The translations under genes were made by a program, and so were the position numbers. Below are positions 29,079 through 38,135 of a DNA stretch of 64,000 bases, piece after piece; the first letter of the stretch is position 1; each line of letters opens with the position of its first letter. Location: contig NZ_CP128540.1 in NCBI RefSeq assembly GCF_021283545.2, forward strand, positions 5,988,501-6,052,500, given 5' to 3'. Source of the DNA: Pseudomonas alloputida (lineage in GTDB: Bacteria; Pseudomonadota; Gammaproteobacteria; Pseudomonadales; Pseudomonadaceae). A model generated the notes under the pieces. It worked only from the letters and a program-made list of their open reading frames with translations, did no database searches and had not been told where the DNA came from.

Positions 29079-30434
29079 ATGAATGCTCTAGCCCGCCGCG
29101 CCGCTGGCCTGTTGCTCGGCACGCTTTGCCTGCCGCTCGCGGCCTTCGCCGCCGATGTGCAACCCACCCACGAATTCATCCTCGACAATGGCCTGAAGGT
29201 CGTGGTCCGCGAAGACCATCGTGCCCCGGTGGTGGTCTCGCAGATCTGGTACAAGGTCGGCTCCAGCTACGAGACCCCGGGCCAGACCGGCTTGTCCCAT
29301 GCGCTGGAACACATGATGTTCAAGGGCAGCGCCAAGGTCGGCCCCGGCGAGGCCTCGCGCATTCTGCGTGACCTCGGCGCCGATGAAAACGCCTTCACCA
29401 GCGACGATTACACCGCCTATTACCAAGTGCTGGCCCGCGACCGCCTGCCGGTAGCCCTGGAACTGGAGGCCGACCGCCTTGCCAGCCTGCGCCTGCCTGC
29501 CGACGAGTTCAGCCGCGAAATCGAGGTCATCAAGGAAGAACGCCGCCTGCGCACCGACGACCAGCCCAATGCCAAGGCATTCGAGCTGTTCCGCGCCATG
29601 GCCTATCCGGCCAGCGGCTACCACACGCCGACCATTGGCTGGATGGCCGACCTGGAGCGCATGAAGGTCGAGGAAATGCGCCACTGGTACGAGTCCTGGT
29701 ACGCCCCCAACAACGCCACCCTGGTGGTGGTCGGTGATGTCACCGCCGACGAGGTCAAGGGCCTGGCGCAGAAGTATTTCGGCAATATTCCCAAGCGCGC
29801 CGTACCGCCAGCCAAGCTGCCTCTGGAGCTGGCTGAACCAGGTTGGCGCCAGTTGACCCTGCACGTACGCACCCAGCTGCCAAGCCTGATCTACGGCTTC
29901 AACGTGCCCGGTCTGCCCACCGCCAAGGACCCTCGGACGGTACATGCCCTGCGCCTGATCTCGGCACTGCTCGACGGCGGCTACAGCGCCCGCATGCCGG
30001 CCCGCCTGGAGCGTGGCCAGGAACTGGTGGCCGGCGCGTCGTCCAGCTACAACGCCTTCACCCGCGGCGACAGCCTGTTCCTGATCTCGGCGACGCCGAA
30101 TGTGCAGAAGCAGAAAACCCTCGCCGACGTCGAGAAAGGCATCTGGCAGCTGCTTGAAGAACTCAAGAGCACGCCGCCCAGCGCCGAAGAGCTGGAACGC
30201 GTACGCGCCCAGGTCATCGCCGGCCTGGTCTACGACCGCGACTCCATCAGCAGCCAGGCCACCACCATCGGCCAGCTGGAAACCGTCGGCCTGTCCTGGA
30301 AGCTGATCGACAGCGAACTGGACGAGCTCAAGCGCGTCACCCCGCAGGACATCCAGAACGCCGCGCGCACCTACTTCACCCGCGAACGCCTGAGCGTTGC
30401 CCATGTACTGCCCGAGGAGTCCGCCCATGAGTGA
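29079..30434 (+). CDS. Exported M16 zinc metallopeptidase, catalytic subunit (pair 1)
   Basis: 451 residues with a signal peptide (about residues 1-23, ending AAFA) and the inverted zinc motif HALEHMMF (HxxEH), followed by the distal Glu in IEVIKEERR. It is predicted to be a periplasmic peptidase, forming a heterodimer with the next gene as in PqqF/pitrilysin relatives of subfamily M16B. It overlaps the next gene by 8 bp. The substrate is unknown. Confidence 0.9.
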   Translation: MNALARRAAGLLLGTLCLPLAAFAADVQPTHEFILDNGLKVVVREDHRAPVVVSQIWYKVGSSYETPGQTGLSHALEHMMFKGSAKVGPGEASRILRDLGADENAFTSDDYTAYYQVLARDRLPVALELEADRLASLRLPADEFSREIEVIKEERRLRTDDQPNAKAFELFRAMAYPASGYHTPTIGWMADLERMKVEEMRHWYESWYAPNNATLVVVGDVTADEVKGLAQKYFGNIPKRAVPPAKLPLELAEPGWRQLTLHVRTQLPSLIYGFNVPGLPTAKDPRTVHALRLISALLDGGYSARMPARLERGQELVAGASSSYNAFTRGDSLFLISATPNVQKQKTLADVEKGIWQLLEELKSTPPSAEELERVRAQVIAGLVYDRDSISSQATTIGQLETVGLSWKLIDSELDELKRVTPQDIQNAARTYFTRERLSVAHVLPEESAHE

Positions 30435-31917
30435 TCGCCGCGCACCACGCCCAACCCTGCTGGCCACGGGCATTCGTGCCCTGGCGCTGGCGGCAGTGCT
30501 GGCCGCTCCGGCCATGGCCGATAACGCTGCCAAGGCCGACAGCAGCGCGGCCCGCCCGGCCAACACCTTGCAGTCGCTGGCCGAACTGAATGGCAAGGCA
30601 CCCAGCCGGCGTCAGTTGAACATCCAGCACTGGAACACCGCCGAGGGTGCCCGGGTGCTGTTCGTCGAGGCTCGCGAACTGCCCATGTTCGACCTGCGTG
30701 TCACCTTCGCCGCCGGCAGCAGCCAGGATGGCGGCACGCCAGGCCTGGCCGCTCTGACCAACGCCATGCTCAACGAGGGCGTGGCCGGCAAGGACGTCAC
30801 CGCCATCGCCGAGGGCTTCGAAGGCCTGGGTGCAGACTTTGGCAACGGCTCCTACCGCGACATGGCCGTCGCATCGCTGCGCAGCCTCAGTGCCAAGGAC
30901 AAGCGCGAACCGGCCCTCAAACTGTTTACAGAGGTGGCGGGCAAGCCGACATTCCCCGAGGATGCCCTCAAGCGCATCAAGAACCAGATGCTGGCTGGCT
31001 TCGAGTATGAGAAGCAAAACCCCGGCAAGATCGCCGGCAAGGCCCTTTTCGGCAAGCTCTATGGCGACCACCCCTACGCCCACCCAAGCGACGGCACCGC
31101 CGAGAGCATCACGGGCATCAGCCTTGCGCAGTTGCGCGCGTTCCACGCAAAGGCCTATACCGGCGGCAATGCGGTAATCGCCCTGGTCGGCGACCTCAGC
31201 CGTGCAGAGGCCGAAGCCATCGCCGCACAGGTGTCTGCCGGCCTGCCCAAGGGCCCTGCGCTGGCCGCACCGGCCCAACCCGCAGACGCCAAGGCCGGCC
31301 TGACCCACATCGACTTCCCGTCCAAGCAGACCCACCTGATGCTGGCCGAACTGGGGATCGACCGCCAGGACCCGGACTGGCCAGCCCTGTCCATGGGCAA
31401 CCAGATCCTTGGCGGTGGCGCCTTCGGTACCCGGCTGATGAGCGAGGTGAGAGAGAAGCGCGGCCTGACCTACGGCGTGTACTCGGTATTCAGCCCGATG
31501 CAGGTACGCGGCCCGTTCATGATCAACCTGCAAACCCGTGCCGAGCTCAGCGAAGGTACGCTCAAGCTGGTGCAAGGCATTCTCGCCGACTACCTGAAGA
31601 CGGGCCCGACCCAACAGGAACTGGACGATGCCAAGCGCGAGCTGGCCGGCAGCTTTCCGCTGTCCAACGCCAGTAATGCCAGCATCGTCGGCCAACTGGG
31701 CGCAATCGGCTTCTACAACTTGCCGCTGACCTGGCTTGAGGACTTCATGCAACAGTCCCAGGCCCTTACCGTCGAACAGGTCAAGGCAGCCATGAACAAA
31801 CACCTGTCAGCCGATAAACTGGTGATCGTCACCGTTGGCCCGAAAGTGCCACAAAAACCGCTGCCAGCACCCACTGACAAGCCCTCCGAGCAACCGCTCG
31901 GGGTACCGGAGCACTAA
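30427..31917 (+). CDS. Exported M16 family protein, non-catalytic partner (pair 1)
   Basis: 496 residues with a signal peptide (ending AAPAMA near residue 32). It has the M16 fold, but the HxxEH box is replaced (GLAALTNAMLNEG), so it cannot bind zinc there. It keeps the REKRGLTYGVYS substrate-binding segment (Arg-Tyr pair) typical of the partner subunit. The ATG at 30427 overlaps the stop of the catalytic subunit. rsmD starts on its last base. Confidence 0.9.
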   Translation: MSDRRAPRPTLLATGIRALALAAVLAAPAMADNAAKADSSAARPANTLQSLAELNGKAPSRRQLNIQHWNTAEGARVLFVEARELPMFDLRVTFAAGSSQDGGTPGLAALTNAMLNEGVAGKDVTAIAEGFEGLGADFGNGSYRDMAVASLRSLSAKDKREPALKLFTEVAGKPTFPEDALKRIKNQMLAGFEYEKQNPGKIAGKALFGKLYGDHPYAHPSDGTAESITGISLAQLRAFHAKAYTGGNAVIALVGDLSRAEAEAIAAQVSAGLPKGPALAAPAQPADAKAGLTHIDFPSKQTHLMLAELGIDRQDPDWPALSMGNQILGGGAFGTRLMSEVREKRGLTYGVYSVFSPMQVRGPFMINLQTRAELSEGTLKLVQGILADYLKTGPTQQELDDAKRELAGSFPLSNASNASIVGQLGAIGFYNLPLTWLEDFMQQSQALTVEQVKAAMNKHLSADKLVIVTVGPKVPQKPLPAPTDKPSEQPLGVPEH

Positions 31918-32519
31918 TGCCAAGATCCACCCCTCCCGCCCGCCCGCAAGCGGGCCAAAGCAAGGGCCAGGGCCACCTGCGCATCATCGCCGGCGAATGG
32001 CGCAGCCGCCGCCTGGCGGTGCCGGAAGGCGAAGGCCTGCGGCCAACGCCTGACCGCGTGCGGGAAACCGTATTCAACTGGCTGGCCCCCTACATCGAGG
32101 GCGCCCGCGTGCTGGACGCCTTCACCGGTAGTGGTGCCCTGGTGCTCGAAGCCCTGTCCCGTGGGGCCGAGGACGCCGTGGCGCTGGACAGCAACCCTGC
32201 GGCCATCGCCAACCTGAAGAACAACCTCGAAATCCTGCGCTGCCCTCGCGGGCAAATCCTGCAAACCGACGCCCTGCGCTACCTGCAAGGCCCGGCCAAG
32301 CAGCAGTTCGATGTCGTGTTCCTCGACCCGCCGTTCCATCAGGACCTGCTGGCCAACACCTGCAACATGCTGGAGCAGAATCAGTGGCTGGGCGAGCAGG
32401 CATGGGTCTACACCGAAAGCGAAGCGGCACCCTCGACCTTGCAGCTGCCGGGCAACTGGCGCCTGCACCGCGAGAAGAAGACCGGCCAGGTGCACTACGC
32501 ACTCTGGCAGCGGGGCTGA
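31917..32519 (+). CDS. rsmD: 16S rRNA (guanine-966-N2)-methyltransferase
   Basis: 200 residues with the RsmD signature. It has LRIIAGEWRSRRL near the N-terminus, LRPTPDRVRETVFNWL, motif I VLDAFTGSGALVLEALSRGA, and catalytic DPPF in VVFLDPPFHQD. The ATG shares its A with the previous stop codon (TAATG), so it is translationally coupled to the M16 pair. Confidence 0.95.
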   Translation: MPRSTPPARPQAGQSKGQGHLRIIAGEWRSRRLAVPEGEGLRPTPDRVRETVFNWLAPYIEGARVLDAFTGSGALVLEALSRGAEDAVALDSNPAAIANLKNNLEILRCPRGQILQTDALRYLQGPAKQQFDVVFLDPPFHQDLLANTCNMLEQNQWLGEQAWVYTESEAAPSTLQLPGNWRLHREKKTGQVHYALWQRG

Positions 32520-32563
32520 TTACCCGCGGCTTGGGTGTACTTAGTTACCGCACCCCACCTGCG

Positions 32564-32613
32564 CCATGGTTGAAGCTGCACCTTCATTTCCTGAAGGAGC
32601 AGTTCAACCATGG
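32564..32613 (+). promoter_or_regulatory. RNA hairpin covering the start of M16 pair 2
   Basis: CCATGGTTGAA (32564-32574) is the exact reverse complement of TTCAACCATGG (32603-32613). The stem continues with CTGC/GCAG and CCTTC/GAAGG around a 7-nt loop, about 20 bp in all, with one bulged G and one A-A mismatch. The 3' arm contains both the ribosome binding site GAAGGAG (32593-32599) and the ATG (32610-32612) of the next gene, so the folded RNA should block translation. Confidence 0.7.
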
Positions 32614-33911
32614 CCGAACACCCCTCCCCGCCGCTAATGGCAGCCTCGAAAGGTTCTTTTACCCTCGCCAACGGCCTGCACGTCTGCCTGCGTGAAGACC
32701 ACCGTGCGCCACTGGTCAGCGTGCAGCTGTGGTACCACGTAGGCTCCAGCTACGAACCTGAAGGCCACACCGGCCTGTCCCATGCCTTGGAGCATCTACT
32801 GTTCGAGGGCAGCAGCAAACTGGCGCCTGGCCAGTACTCAACCCTCATGACCCGCTTGGGCGGCGACCCGAATGCATTCACCTATGCGGATGCCACGGTA
32901 TTTCCGCTCACCTTGCCAACCCGCCACCTGGAAATTGCCCTGGAGGCCATGGCTGATGTCATGGCCAGTGCCACCCTCGGCGATACGCCCTTTGCTCGGG
33001 AACTGGCAGTGGTCATGGCTGAGCGACGCGAGGCAGTGGACAACAACCCTTGGGCATTGGCGCTGGAGCATCACGACTTGCTGGCTTACGGCAATAGTGG
33101 CCATGGCACGCCTGTCATTGGCCACATGTCAGATCTGGAGAGCCTCACTCCAGCCGCAGCGCGTACCTGGTACAAGACCTGGTACCACCCCAACAATGCC
33201 ACCCTCGCCGTGGCCGGCGACATCAGCCTGCTACAACTACAAACCTTGGTGACGCGCCACTTTGCGGCGATCCCCGCCCATCGCTTGCCGATGCGGCCCT
33301 TACCCACAGGGCCCTCCTCCCAGGGCCGGCGTTTTCAGACGCTGCGCCTGCCAGGCTTGCACAACGGCGTGATCATAAGCTTCAAACTACCCAGCCAGCG
33401 TACCGCGCAGTCTGCCAGGCAGGCCTACGCGCTGCGTCTGCTTCCCGATCTGCTTGCCAACGGCTACAGCAGCATCCTCCAGCGCAGGCTGCTGCTGGAA
33501 GAACCAATCCTGCAATACATCAAAGCGACCTATGAACCCTGGCAGCGCGGTGACAGCTTGCTGACCCTTTACGCGTTCTGCAGCCCAAACGTAACCCCGC
33601 AGACCGCCGCCGAACGACTGGTGCAGGAGATCGAAGCGTTTCGCCAGTCGGCGCCAGCCAAGGAACACCTGCAACGTGCCAAGGCTCGTCTGCTGGCCAG
33701 GCTGCTGTTCGAACGGGACGACATTGCCGAGCAGGCCCAAACCATGGGTAAACAGGCCGCCTGTGGCTTGCCGGTTATTTCGCTCGAGGAAGAACAACAG
33801 GCCATCGAGACCGTGACAGCCGAGCAGGTAGGCCTGGCTGCCTATGAATTCCTCACCCATTCCCGTGCAGCCTTCACGTTCACGCACCACAAGGAAAGCG
33901 CTCATGACTGA
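32610..33911 (+). CDS. M16 zinc metallopeptidase without signal peptide, catalytic subunit (pair 2)
   Basis: 433 residues, clearly related to pair 1 (LREDHRAPLVSVQLWYHVGSSYE versus VREDHRAPVVVSQIWYKVGSSYE in part) with the zinc motif HALEHLLF and the distal Glu in VVMAERREA. The N-terminus (MAEHPSPPLMAASKGSF) has no signal peptide, so it is predicted to be cytosolic or exported by another route. Its start is inside a strong RNA hairpin. It overlaps the next gene by 8 bp, as in pair 1, so the pair looks like a duplication across rsmD. Confidence 0.88.
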   Translation: MAEHPSPPLMAASKGSFTLANGLHVCLREDHRAPLVSVQLWYHVGSSYEPEGHTGLSHALEHLLFEGSSKLAPGQYSTLMTRLGGDPNAFTYADATVFPLTLPTRHLEIALEAMADVMASATLGDTPFARELAVVMAERREAVDNNPWALALEHHDLLAYGNSGHGTPVIGHMSDLESLTPAAARTWYKTWYHPNNATLAVAGDISLLQLQTLVTRHFAAIPAHRLPMRPLPTGPSSQGRRFQTLRLPGLHNGVIISFKLPSQRTAQSARQAYALRLLPDLLANGYSSILQRRLLLEEPILQYIKATYEPWQRGDSLLTLYAFCSPNVTPQTAAERLVQEIEAFRQSAPAKEHLQRAKARLLARLLFERDDIAEQAQTMGKQAACGLPVISLEEEQQAIETVTAEQVGLAAYEFLTHSRAAFTFTHHKESAHD

Positions 33912-35274
33912 CTCAACGACCCTGCAACAGCCTGCCGGAGCCAACAACCTCTACGGCGGGCTGCTCTCTGCCCAGGGACTTGACCTGGACCAGTTCGAAA
34001 CCATCCATACACAGGTTCAAGCGTGGAAGACGACTGCGGGCACGGACGTCAAATTCGTTGAAGCACGGGAACTGCCAATCGTTGACGTGATACTACGGTT
34101 CAAGGCCGGCACCACGCAGGACACTCTGTACCCTGGCCTGGCAGCCTTGACGCTCTCCATGCTCGATGAGGGTAGCCAAGCCTACACGGCTGCCCAGCAG
34201 GCTGAGCACCTGGAGCGCCTGGGGGCGGTCATGGAAAAACAAGTACGTCTGGAACATGCGACGCTGCGCCTTCGCAGCCTTAGCCCCCCTTCTCTGCTCG
34301 ACCCGGCCTTGGCGGTGTTCACCGACCTCGTGGCCCACCCTGTCTTCCATCCAATGGCCCTGACCAGGATCAAGCGCCAGTTGCTGCAAAACCATGCATC
34401 GCGCGAGCGGCTACCCATCCTCAGAGCACGTAGCGAAGTCTTCCGCCACCTGTTCAACGGGCATCCTTACGGCAACCCTCTGGGCAGCACCGCTCAAGGT
34501 ATCGAGGCCATTACCCCTGAGGACTTGCGGGCATTCCACCAACGCGCCTACAGCGCCAGCAACCTTGAGATGGTCGTGGTAGGCGACCTTTCGCCTGGAC
34601 AAGCCCAAGCCATCTCACAACAGATCAGCCAGGCCCTGCCGCAAGGCTGGTCGGCCACTGAACTACCGGCGGCCCCATCAGCTCCCAGCGCGACGATAGC
34701 CGTCGAGCAGGCTGGCGCCAGCAGTGCGATCCTGCTGGCACTGCCAATGAACGTACCCGCCAACGATCCGGAGTTTCTGGCCCTGGCCTTGGCAAGCGCT
34801 GTTCTGGGAGAGGGCCTCGAGTCGCGCTTGATGGTGGAGTTGCGCCAACGACGCGGCCTGACCTACGGCGTGCACACGCATGTATTGCCATTGAGTGCAG
34901 GCGGCCTGTTCACCGTGGAATGGGAGGTTGCGCCCCAGCATGTGCAGGGCACGCAGGCACTGGTAGAAACCCTGCTGCAGGCGTTCATCGACGAAGGGCC
35001 CACCCAGCTGGAGCTGCAACTGGCACGCAAACAGCTGGAAGGGCAGTTGCTGCGAGGGATCGCGCAGAACAGGCAACTCGCAACACTGCTGACGGAAGTA
35101 ACCCATCAGCGGCAACCTGCCGATCATCTCGACACGTACAGCGCCCGTATTGCCGAACTTACCCCGGCAGATGTCCGAGCCGTCATGCAGCGCCGGCTGG
35201 CCCTGAGCCACAAGGTACTTGTCAGTGTCGGACCAGGCGTTCAGCAACAGCCGCTGCCAGCCCCCGACCAATAG
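33904..35274 (+). CDS. M16 family protein without signal peptide, non-catalytic partner (pair 2)
   Basis: 456 residues, related to the non-catalytic subunit of pair 1 (VEARELPIVDVILRFKAGTTQD versus VEAREL.MFDLRVTFAAG). The zinc box is absent (GLAALTLSMLDEG) and the Arg/Tyr segment RQRRGLTYGVHTHV is retained. No signal peptide (MTDSTTLQQPAGANN). Start at 33904 inside the end of the catalytic gene. M16 pairs without export signals serve peptide maturation in some systems (for example PQQ), but no precursor peptide was recognised here. Confidence 0.86.
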   Translation: MTDSTTLQQPAGANNLYGGLLSAQGLDLDQFETIHTQVQAWKTTAGTDVKFVEARELPIVDVILRFKAGTTQDTLYPGLAALTLSMLDEGSQAYTAAQQAEHLERLGAVMEKQVRLEHATLRLRSLSPPSLLDPALAVFTDLVAHPVFHPMALTRIKRQLLQNHASRERLPILRARSEVFRHLFNGHPYGNPLGSTAQGIEAITPEDLRAFHQRAYSASNLEMVVVGDLSPGQAQAISQQISQALPQGWSATELPAAPSAPSATIAVEQAGASSAILLALPMNVPANDPEFLALALASAVLGEGLESRLMVELRQRRGLTYGVHTHVLPLSAGGLFTVEWEVAPQHVQGTQALVETLLQAFIDEGPTQLELQLARKQLEGQLLRGIAQNRQLATLLTEVTHQRQPADHLDTYSARIAELTPADVRAVMQRRLALSHKVLVSVGPGVQQQPLPAPDQ

Positions 35275-35334
35275 CGCAGGTACTGTGGCGCTGTTTCATG
35301 GCAAGCTAGCAGGGCACATCATGAGCCACCCAGC

Positions 35335-36327
35335 ATGCCCAGCCACAACGCCACATTCCGTCCGGCCATCGGCCTGTCCAATCCCCACCTGCAGACCCTG
35401 TGGGGGCCGCTCTGGCGCAAGCTGCCTGAGCTGCAGCGTGACCGAGAGCGGCTGTGGCTGGCCGACGGCGACTTCATCGACCTGGACTGGCATGGCCCGC
35501 ACCAACCCCATGCGCCACTGGTCATCGTGCTGCATGGGCTGACCGGCTCGTCTCACTCGCCCTACGTGAAAGGCTTGCAGCAAGCGCTGCAAGATCGCGG
35601 CTGGGCCAGTGTGGCCGTGAACTGGCGGGGTTGTTCAGGCGAGCCCAACCTGTTGCCGCGCAGCTACCATTCCGGCGCCAGCGAAGACCTGGCGGAAATT
35701 GTCAGCCATCTTCGCGCCCAGCGCCCGCTGGCGCCGCTGTATGCAGTGGGTTATTCGCTGGGTGGCAATGTACTGTTGAAATACCTGGGAGAGAGCGGCG
35801 TCGCCAGCCAACTGGAGGCAGCGGCTGCAGTTTCGGTGCCCTTTCGCCTGGACCACTGTGCCGACCGTATCGGCCAAGGGTTCTCCAAGGTGTATCAGGC
35901 GCATTTCATGCGCGAGATGCTGGCGTATGTTCAGCTCAAGCAGCGGCACTTCCACGCCCGGGGCCAGCATGAACAGCTGGCGACACTGGAACGCCTGGGC
36001 CAACTCACCAATTTGCGCACATTCTGGGACTTCGACGGTAAAGTCACTGCACCGCTCAATGGCTTTCGCGATGCGCACGACTACTATCGCCGCTCATCCA
36101 GCCACTTCTTCCTTGGCCAGAACCGCACACCTACGCTGATCATCCATTCCAGCGATGACCCGTTCGTGTCCAGCCACAGCCTGCCGACGGCCCGTGAACT
36201 ATCACCACAAACCCGCTTCGAACTGCATGACCGCGGTGGGCATGTGGGATTTGTCGATGGTAGCCTGCGAAATCCGGGGTACTACTTGGAACGACGGATT
36301 CCGCAGTGGCTGGTGGACGGTAGCTAG
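35335..36327 (+). CDS. yheT: Alpha/beta hydrolase, YheT family
   Basis: 330 residues with the YheT N-terminus (FRPAIGLSNPHLQTLWGPLWR), an oxyanion HGLTGSSHSPYV, the nucleophile elbow AVGYSLGGNVLLKYLG, and C-terminal Asp/His in HSSDDPFV and DRGGHVGFVDG. It is an esterase-like protein of unknown substrate. It stands alone between the M16 genes and convergent sseA. Confidence 0.88.
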   Translation: MPSHNATFRPAIGLSNPHLQTLWGPLWRKLPELQRDRERLWLADGDFIDLDWHGPHQPHAPLVIVLHGLTGSSHSPYVKGLQQALQDRGWASVAVNWRGCSGEPNLLPRSYHSGASEDLAEIVSHLRAQRPLAPLYAVGYSLGGNVLLKYLGESGVASQLEAAAAVSVPFRLDHCADRIGQGFSKVYQAHFMREMLAYVQLKQRHFHARGQHEQLATLERLGQLTNLRTFWDFDGKVTAPLNGFRDAHDYYRRSSSHFFLGQNRTPTLIIHSSDDPFVSSHSLPTARELSPQTRFELHDRGGHVGFVDGSLRNPGYYLERRIPQWLVDGS

Positions 36328-36355
36328 CCCGCGAATTGGTAAAGGCTGCGCGCCC

Positions 36356-36386
36356 CCTGTGGGAGCGGGCATGCCCGCGAACACCG
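36356..36386. repeat. Single REP element
   Basis: CCTGTGGGAGCGGGCATGCC followed by CGCGAACA, lying between convergent yheT and sseA. Confidence 0.88.
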
Positions 36387-36429
36387 GCATTGCCGGTGCC
36401 ACCCACCGCGGGGGTTCAACCCGGTCTGC

Positions 36430-37284
36430 TTACTCGCCGGTGGCCACCGCATGCTGCGGGTTGTTGATCCACTCACTCCACGACCCCGCATACAGCTTGC
36501 CCAGCGGGTACCCCGCCAGCGCCAGCGCAAACAGGTTATGGCAAGCGGTTACCCCAGACCCACAATAAGACACCAACTGCTCCGGCGCCCGTCCAGCCAG
36601 CTTTTCGGCAAAACGCTGCTTTAGCTCATCCGCCGGCAGAAAACGCCCGTCATCCCCCAGGTTGTCGGTAAACGCCGCACACTGGGCACCGGGAATATGC
36701 CCCGCCACCGGGTCGATCGGTTCCACTTCACCACGAAAACGCGGCAAGGCACGCGCATCGATCAAGGTCAGATCTGCACTACCAAGGCGCTTGCCCAGAT
36801 GGTCGGCATCGATCAGCAGCTTCGCGTCAGGTTCACCACTGAAAGTGCCCTCACGTTTGGGTGGAGGGTCCAGGCTCAACGGCAGGCTCGCTGCGTGCCA
36901 GGCCTTCAGGCCACCGTCGAGAATCGCCACACCACTGCGCTTGCCCAGCCAGACCAGTAGCCACCAGGCGCGGGCGGCAAAGGCGCCGGGGCCGTCGTCG
37001 TACAGCACCACCTCGCTGTCGTTGTTCAGGCCCCACTCTCGCAGGCGCTCGACCAGCCGCTGCGGATCGGGCAATGGGTGGCGCCCGGTGCGCCCCTTGC
37101 TCACCGGACCGCTGAGATCCCGGTCCAGGTCGGCAAAATGCGCCCCCTCAATATGCCCCAGGGCATAGCTGCGCTGGCCATAGTCCACATCCTCGAGGGC
37201 AAAGCGGCAGTCGAGGATCACCAACTTGGGCGAGCCCAGACGCTCGGCCAACTGCTGCGGGGTGATCAATTGCGCAAGGGGCAT
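36430..37284 (-). CDS. sseA: 3-Mercaptopyruvate sulfurtransferase (two rhodanese domains)
   Basis: 284 residues with two rhodanese modules. The active Cys is in VSYCGSGVTACHN; CG(S/T)GVT marks mercaptopyruvate sulfurtransferases, whereas thiosulfate rhodaneses have CRxGx(R/T). The first module has LDCRFALEDVDYG and GAHFADLDRDLS. The start MPLAQLITPQQ at 37284 has CAGGAG upstream. A longer frame to 37365 covers the end of the TetR gene and is not used. It is 35 bp after the tetR gene on the same strand. Confidence 0.9.
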   Translation of the reverse strand: MPLAQLITPQQLAERLGSPKLVILDCRFALEDVDYGQRSYALGHIEGAHFADLDRDLSGPVSKGRTGRHPLPDPQRLVERLREWGLNNDSEVVLYDDGPGAFAARAWWLLVWLGKRSGVAILDGGLKAWHAASLPLSLDPPPKREGTFSGEPDAKLLIDADHLGKRLGSADLTLIDARALPRFRGEVEPIDPVAGHIPGAQCAAFTDNLGDDGRFLPADELKQRFAEKLAGRAPEQLVSYCGSGVTACHNLFALALAGYPLGKLYAGSWSEWINNPQHAVATGE

Positions 37285-37319
37285 GACAATCTCCTGATCG
37301 ATGGCACAAGAGCCCTGGG

Positions 37320-37985
37320 CTAGAGCTCCAGGGCCTGGTTGAACGGTACATGGAATTCCTGACACAGCGCTTCTACGGCAGTACGGGCATTGTCGGTGAC
37401 GAAACCGAGCTCCAGCACCAGCACCTGATAGACGCCGCGCTTGAAGGCTTCTTCACCCAAGTGCGCAGAATGTTCACGCGTGGTGCTGAGAAAACGTACC
37501 CATGATGTCAGCACGATCCAGGCGTTGATGGTCAGTGACTCGATCTGCGCCGGCACCATGGCCAGGATGCCAGCCTCGACGAAGCCGCGGTAGATCGCCT
37601 GGCCCTGGCGCAGGCAGCGCTCGGAAAAACGCCGGTAACGGGCGGCCAGTTCGGCATCGCTGTCCAGCAGATGCTCCAGGTCACGGTGCAGGAAGCGGTA
37701 GTTCCACATCGCCGCCAGCAAGGCCTTGAGGTAGAAGCGCTTGTCTTCCACGGTTGCCGCGCGGCCCTGCGGCGGGCGCAGAAAACTGTCCACCAGCGCT
37801 TCGTACTGGCTGAACAAGAGGGCAATGATCGCCTGCTTGTTGGGGAAGTGGTAATACAGGTTGCCGGGCGAGATTTCCATGTGCGCGGCAATGTGGTTGG
37901 TACTGACGCTGCGTTCGCCCTGCTGGTTGAACAGCTCCAGGCTGTTCTGCACGATGCGCTCTCGGGTCTTCATGCGCGGGGCCAT
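37320..37985 (-). CDS. TetR-family transcriptional regulator
   Basis: 221 residues. The helix-turn-helix is in NSLELFNQQGERSVSTNHIAAHMEISPGNLYYHFPNKQAI (about residues 12-50), followed by a ligand-binding domain. The start MAPRMKTRER at 37985 is chosen because GGGAGCG lies upstream; an internal ATG four codons later is an alternative. It is divergent from calB and likely represses it. The pair regulator-aldehyde dehydrogenase-TAT protein-GMC oxidase is conserved in pseudomonads (in P. aeruginosa near coaD, from memory). Confidence 0.87.
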   Translation of the reverse strand: MAPRMKTRERIVQNSLELFNQQGERSVSTNHIAAHMEISPGNLYYHFPNKQAIIALLFSQYEALVDSFLRPPQGRAATVEDKRFYLKALLAAMWNYRFLHRDLEHLLDSDAELAARYRRFSERCLRQGQAIYRGFVEAGILAMVPAQIESLTINAWIVLTSWVRFLSTTREHSAHLGEEAFKRGVYQVLVLELGFVTDNARTAVEALCQEFHVPFNQALEL

Positions 37986-38135
37986 GCTCGCTCCCAGTCT
38001 GCGGGCCTTCATCAAAGGTTTATCTTACGGCGTATTACAGATGGAATGCACCGTTGAACGGCATGTAAAAATTCGCACCATGGTCCAAATTAGAGTATAG
38101 GCTCTAGGCAACCCCGGCCCGGACTCGACATCACC
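37986..38135. promoter_or_regulatory. tetR-calB divergent control region with palindromes
   Basis: This 150-bp gap has two short perfect inverted repeats. One is CCGTT-G-AACGG at 38051-38061, and the other is TAGAG-6 nt-CTCTA at 38091-38106, with ACCATGGT nearby. Either could be the operator of the adjacent TetR protein; the second surrounds a possible -10 (TATAGG). The function is inferred from position only. Confidence 0.45.

Noticed and set aside
32566..32637. A 23-codon frame beginning MVEAAPSFPEG, considered as a leader peptide or protease substrate
   Set aside because: Its ATG lies in the 5' arm of the hairpin without a ribosome binding site, and it overlaps the M16 start; it is better explained by the dyad.
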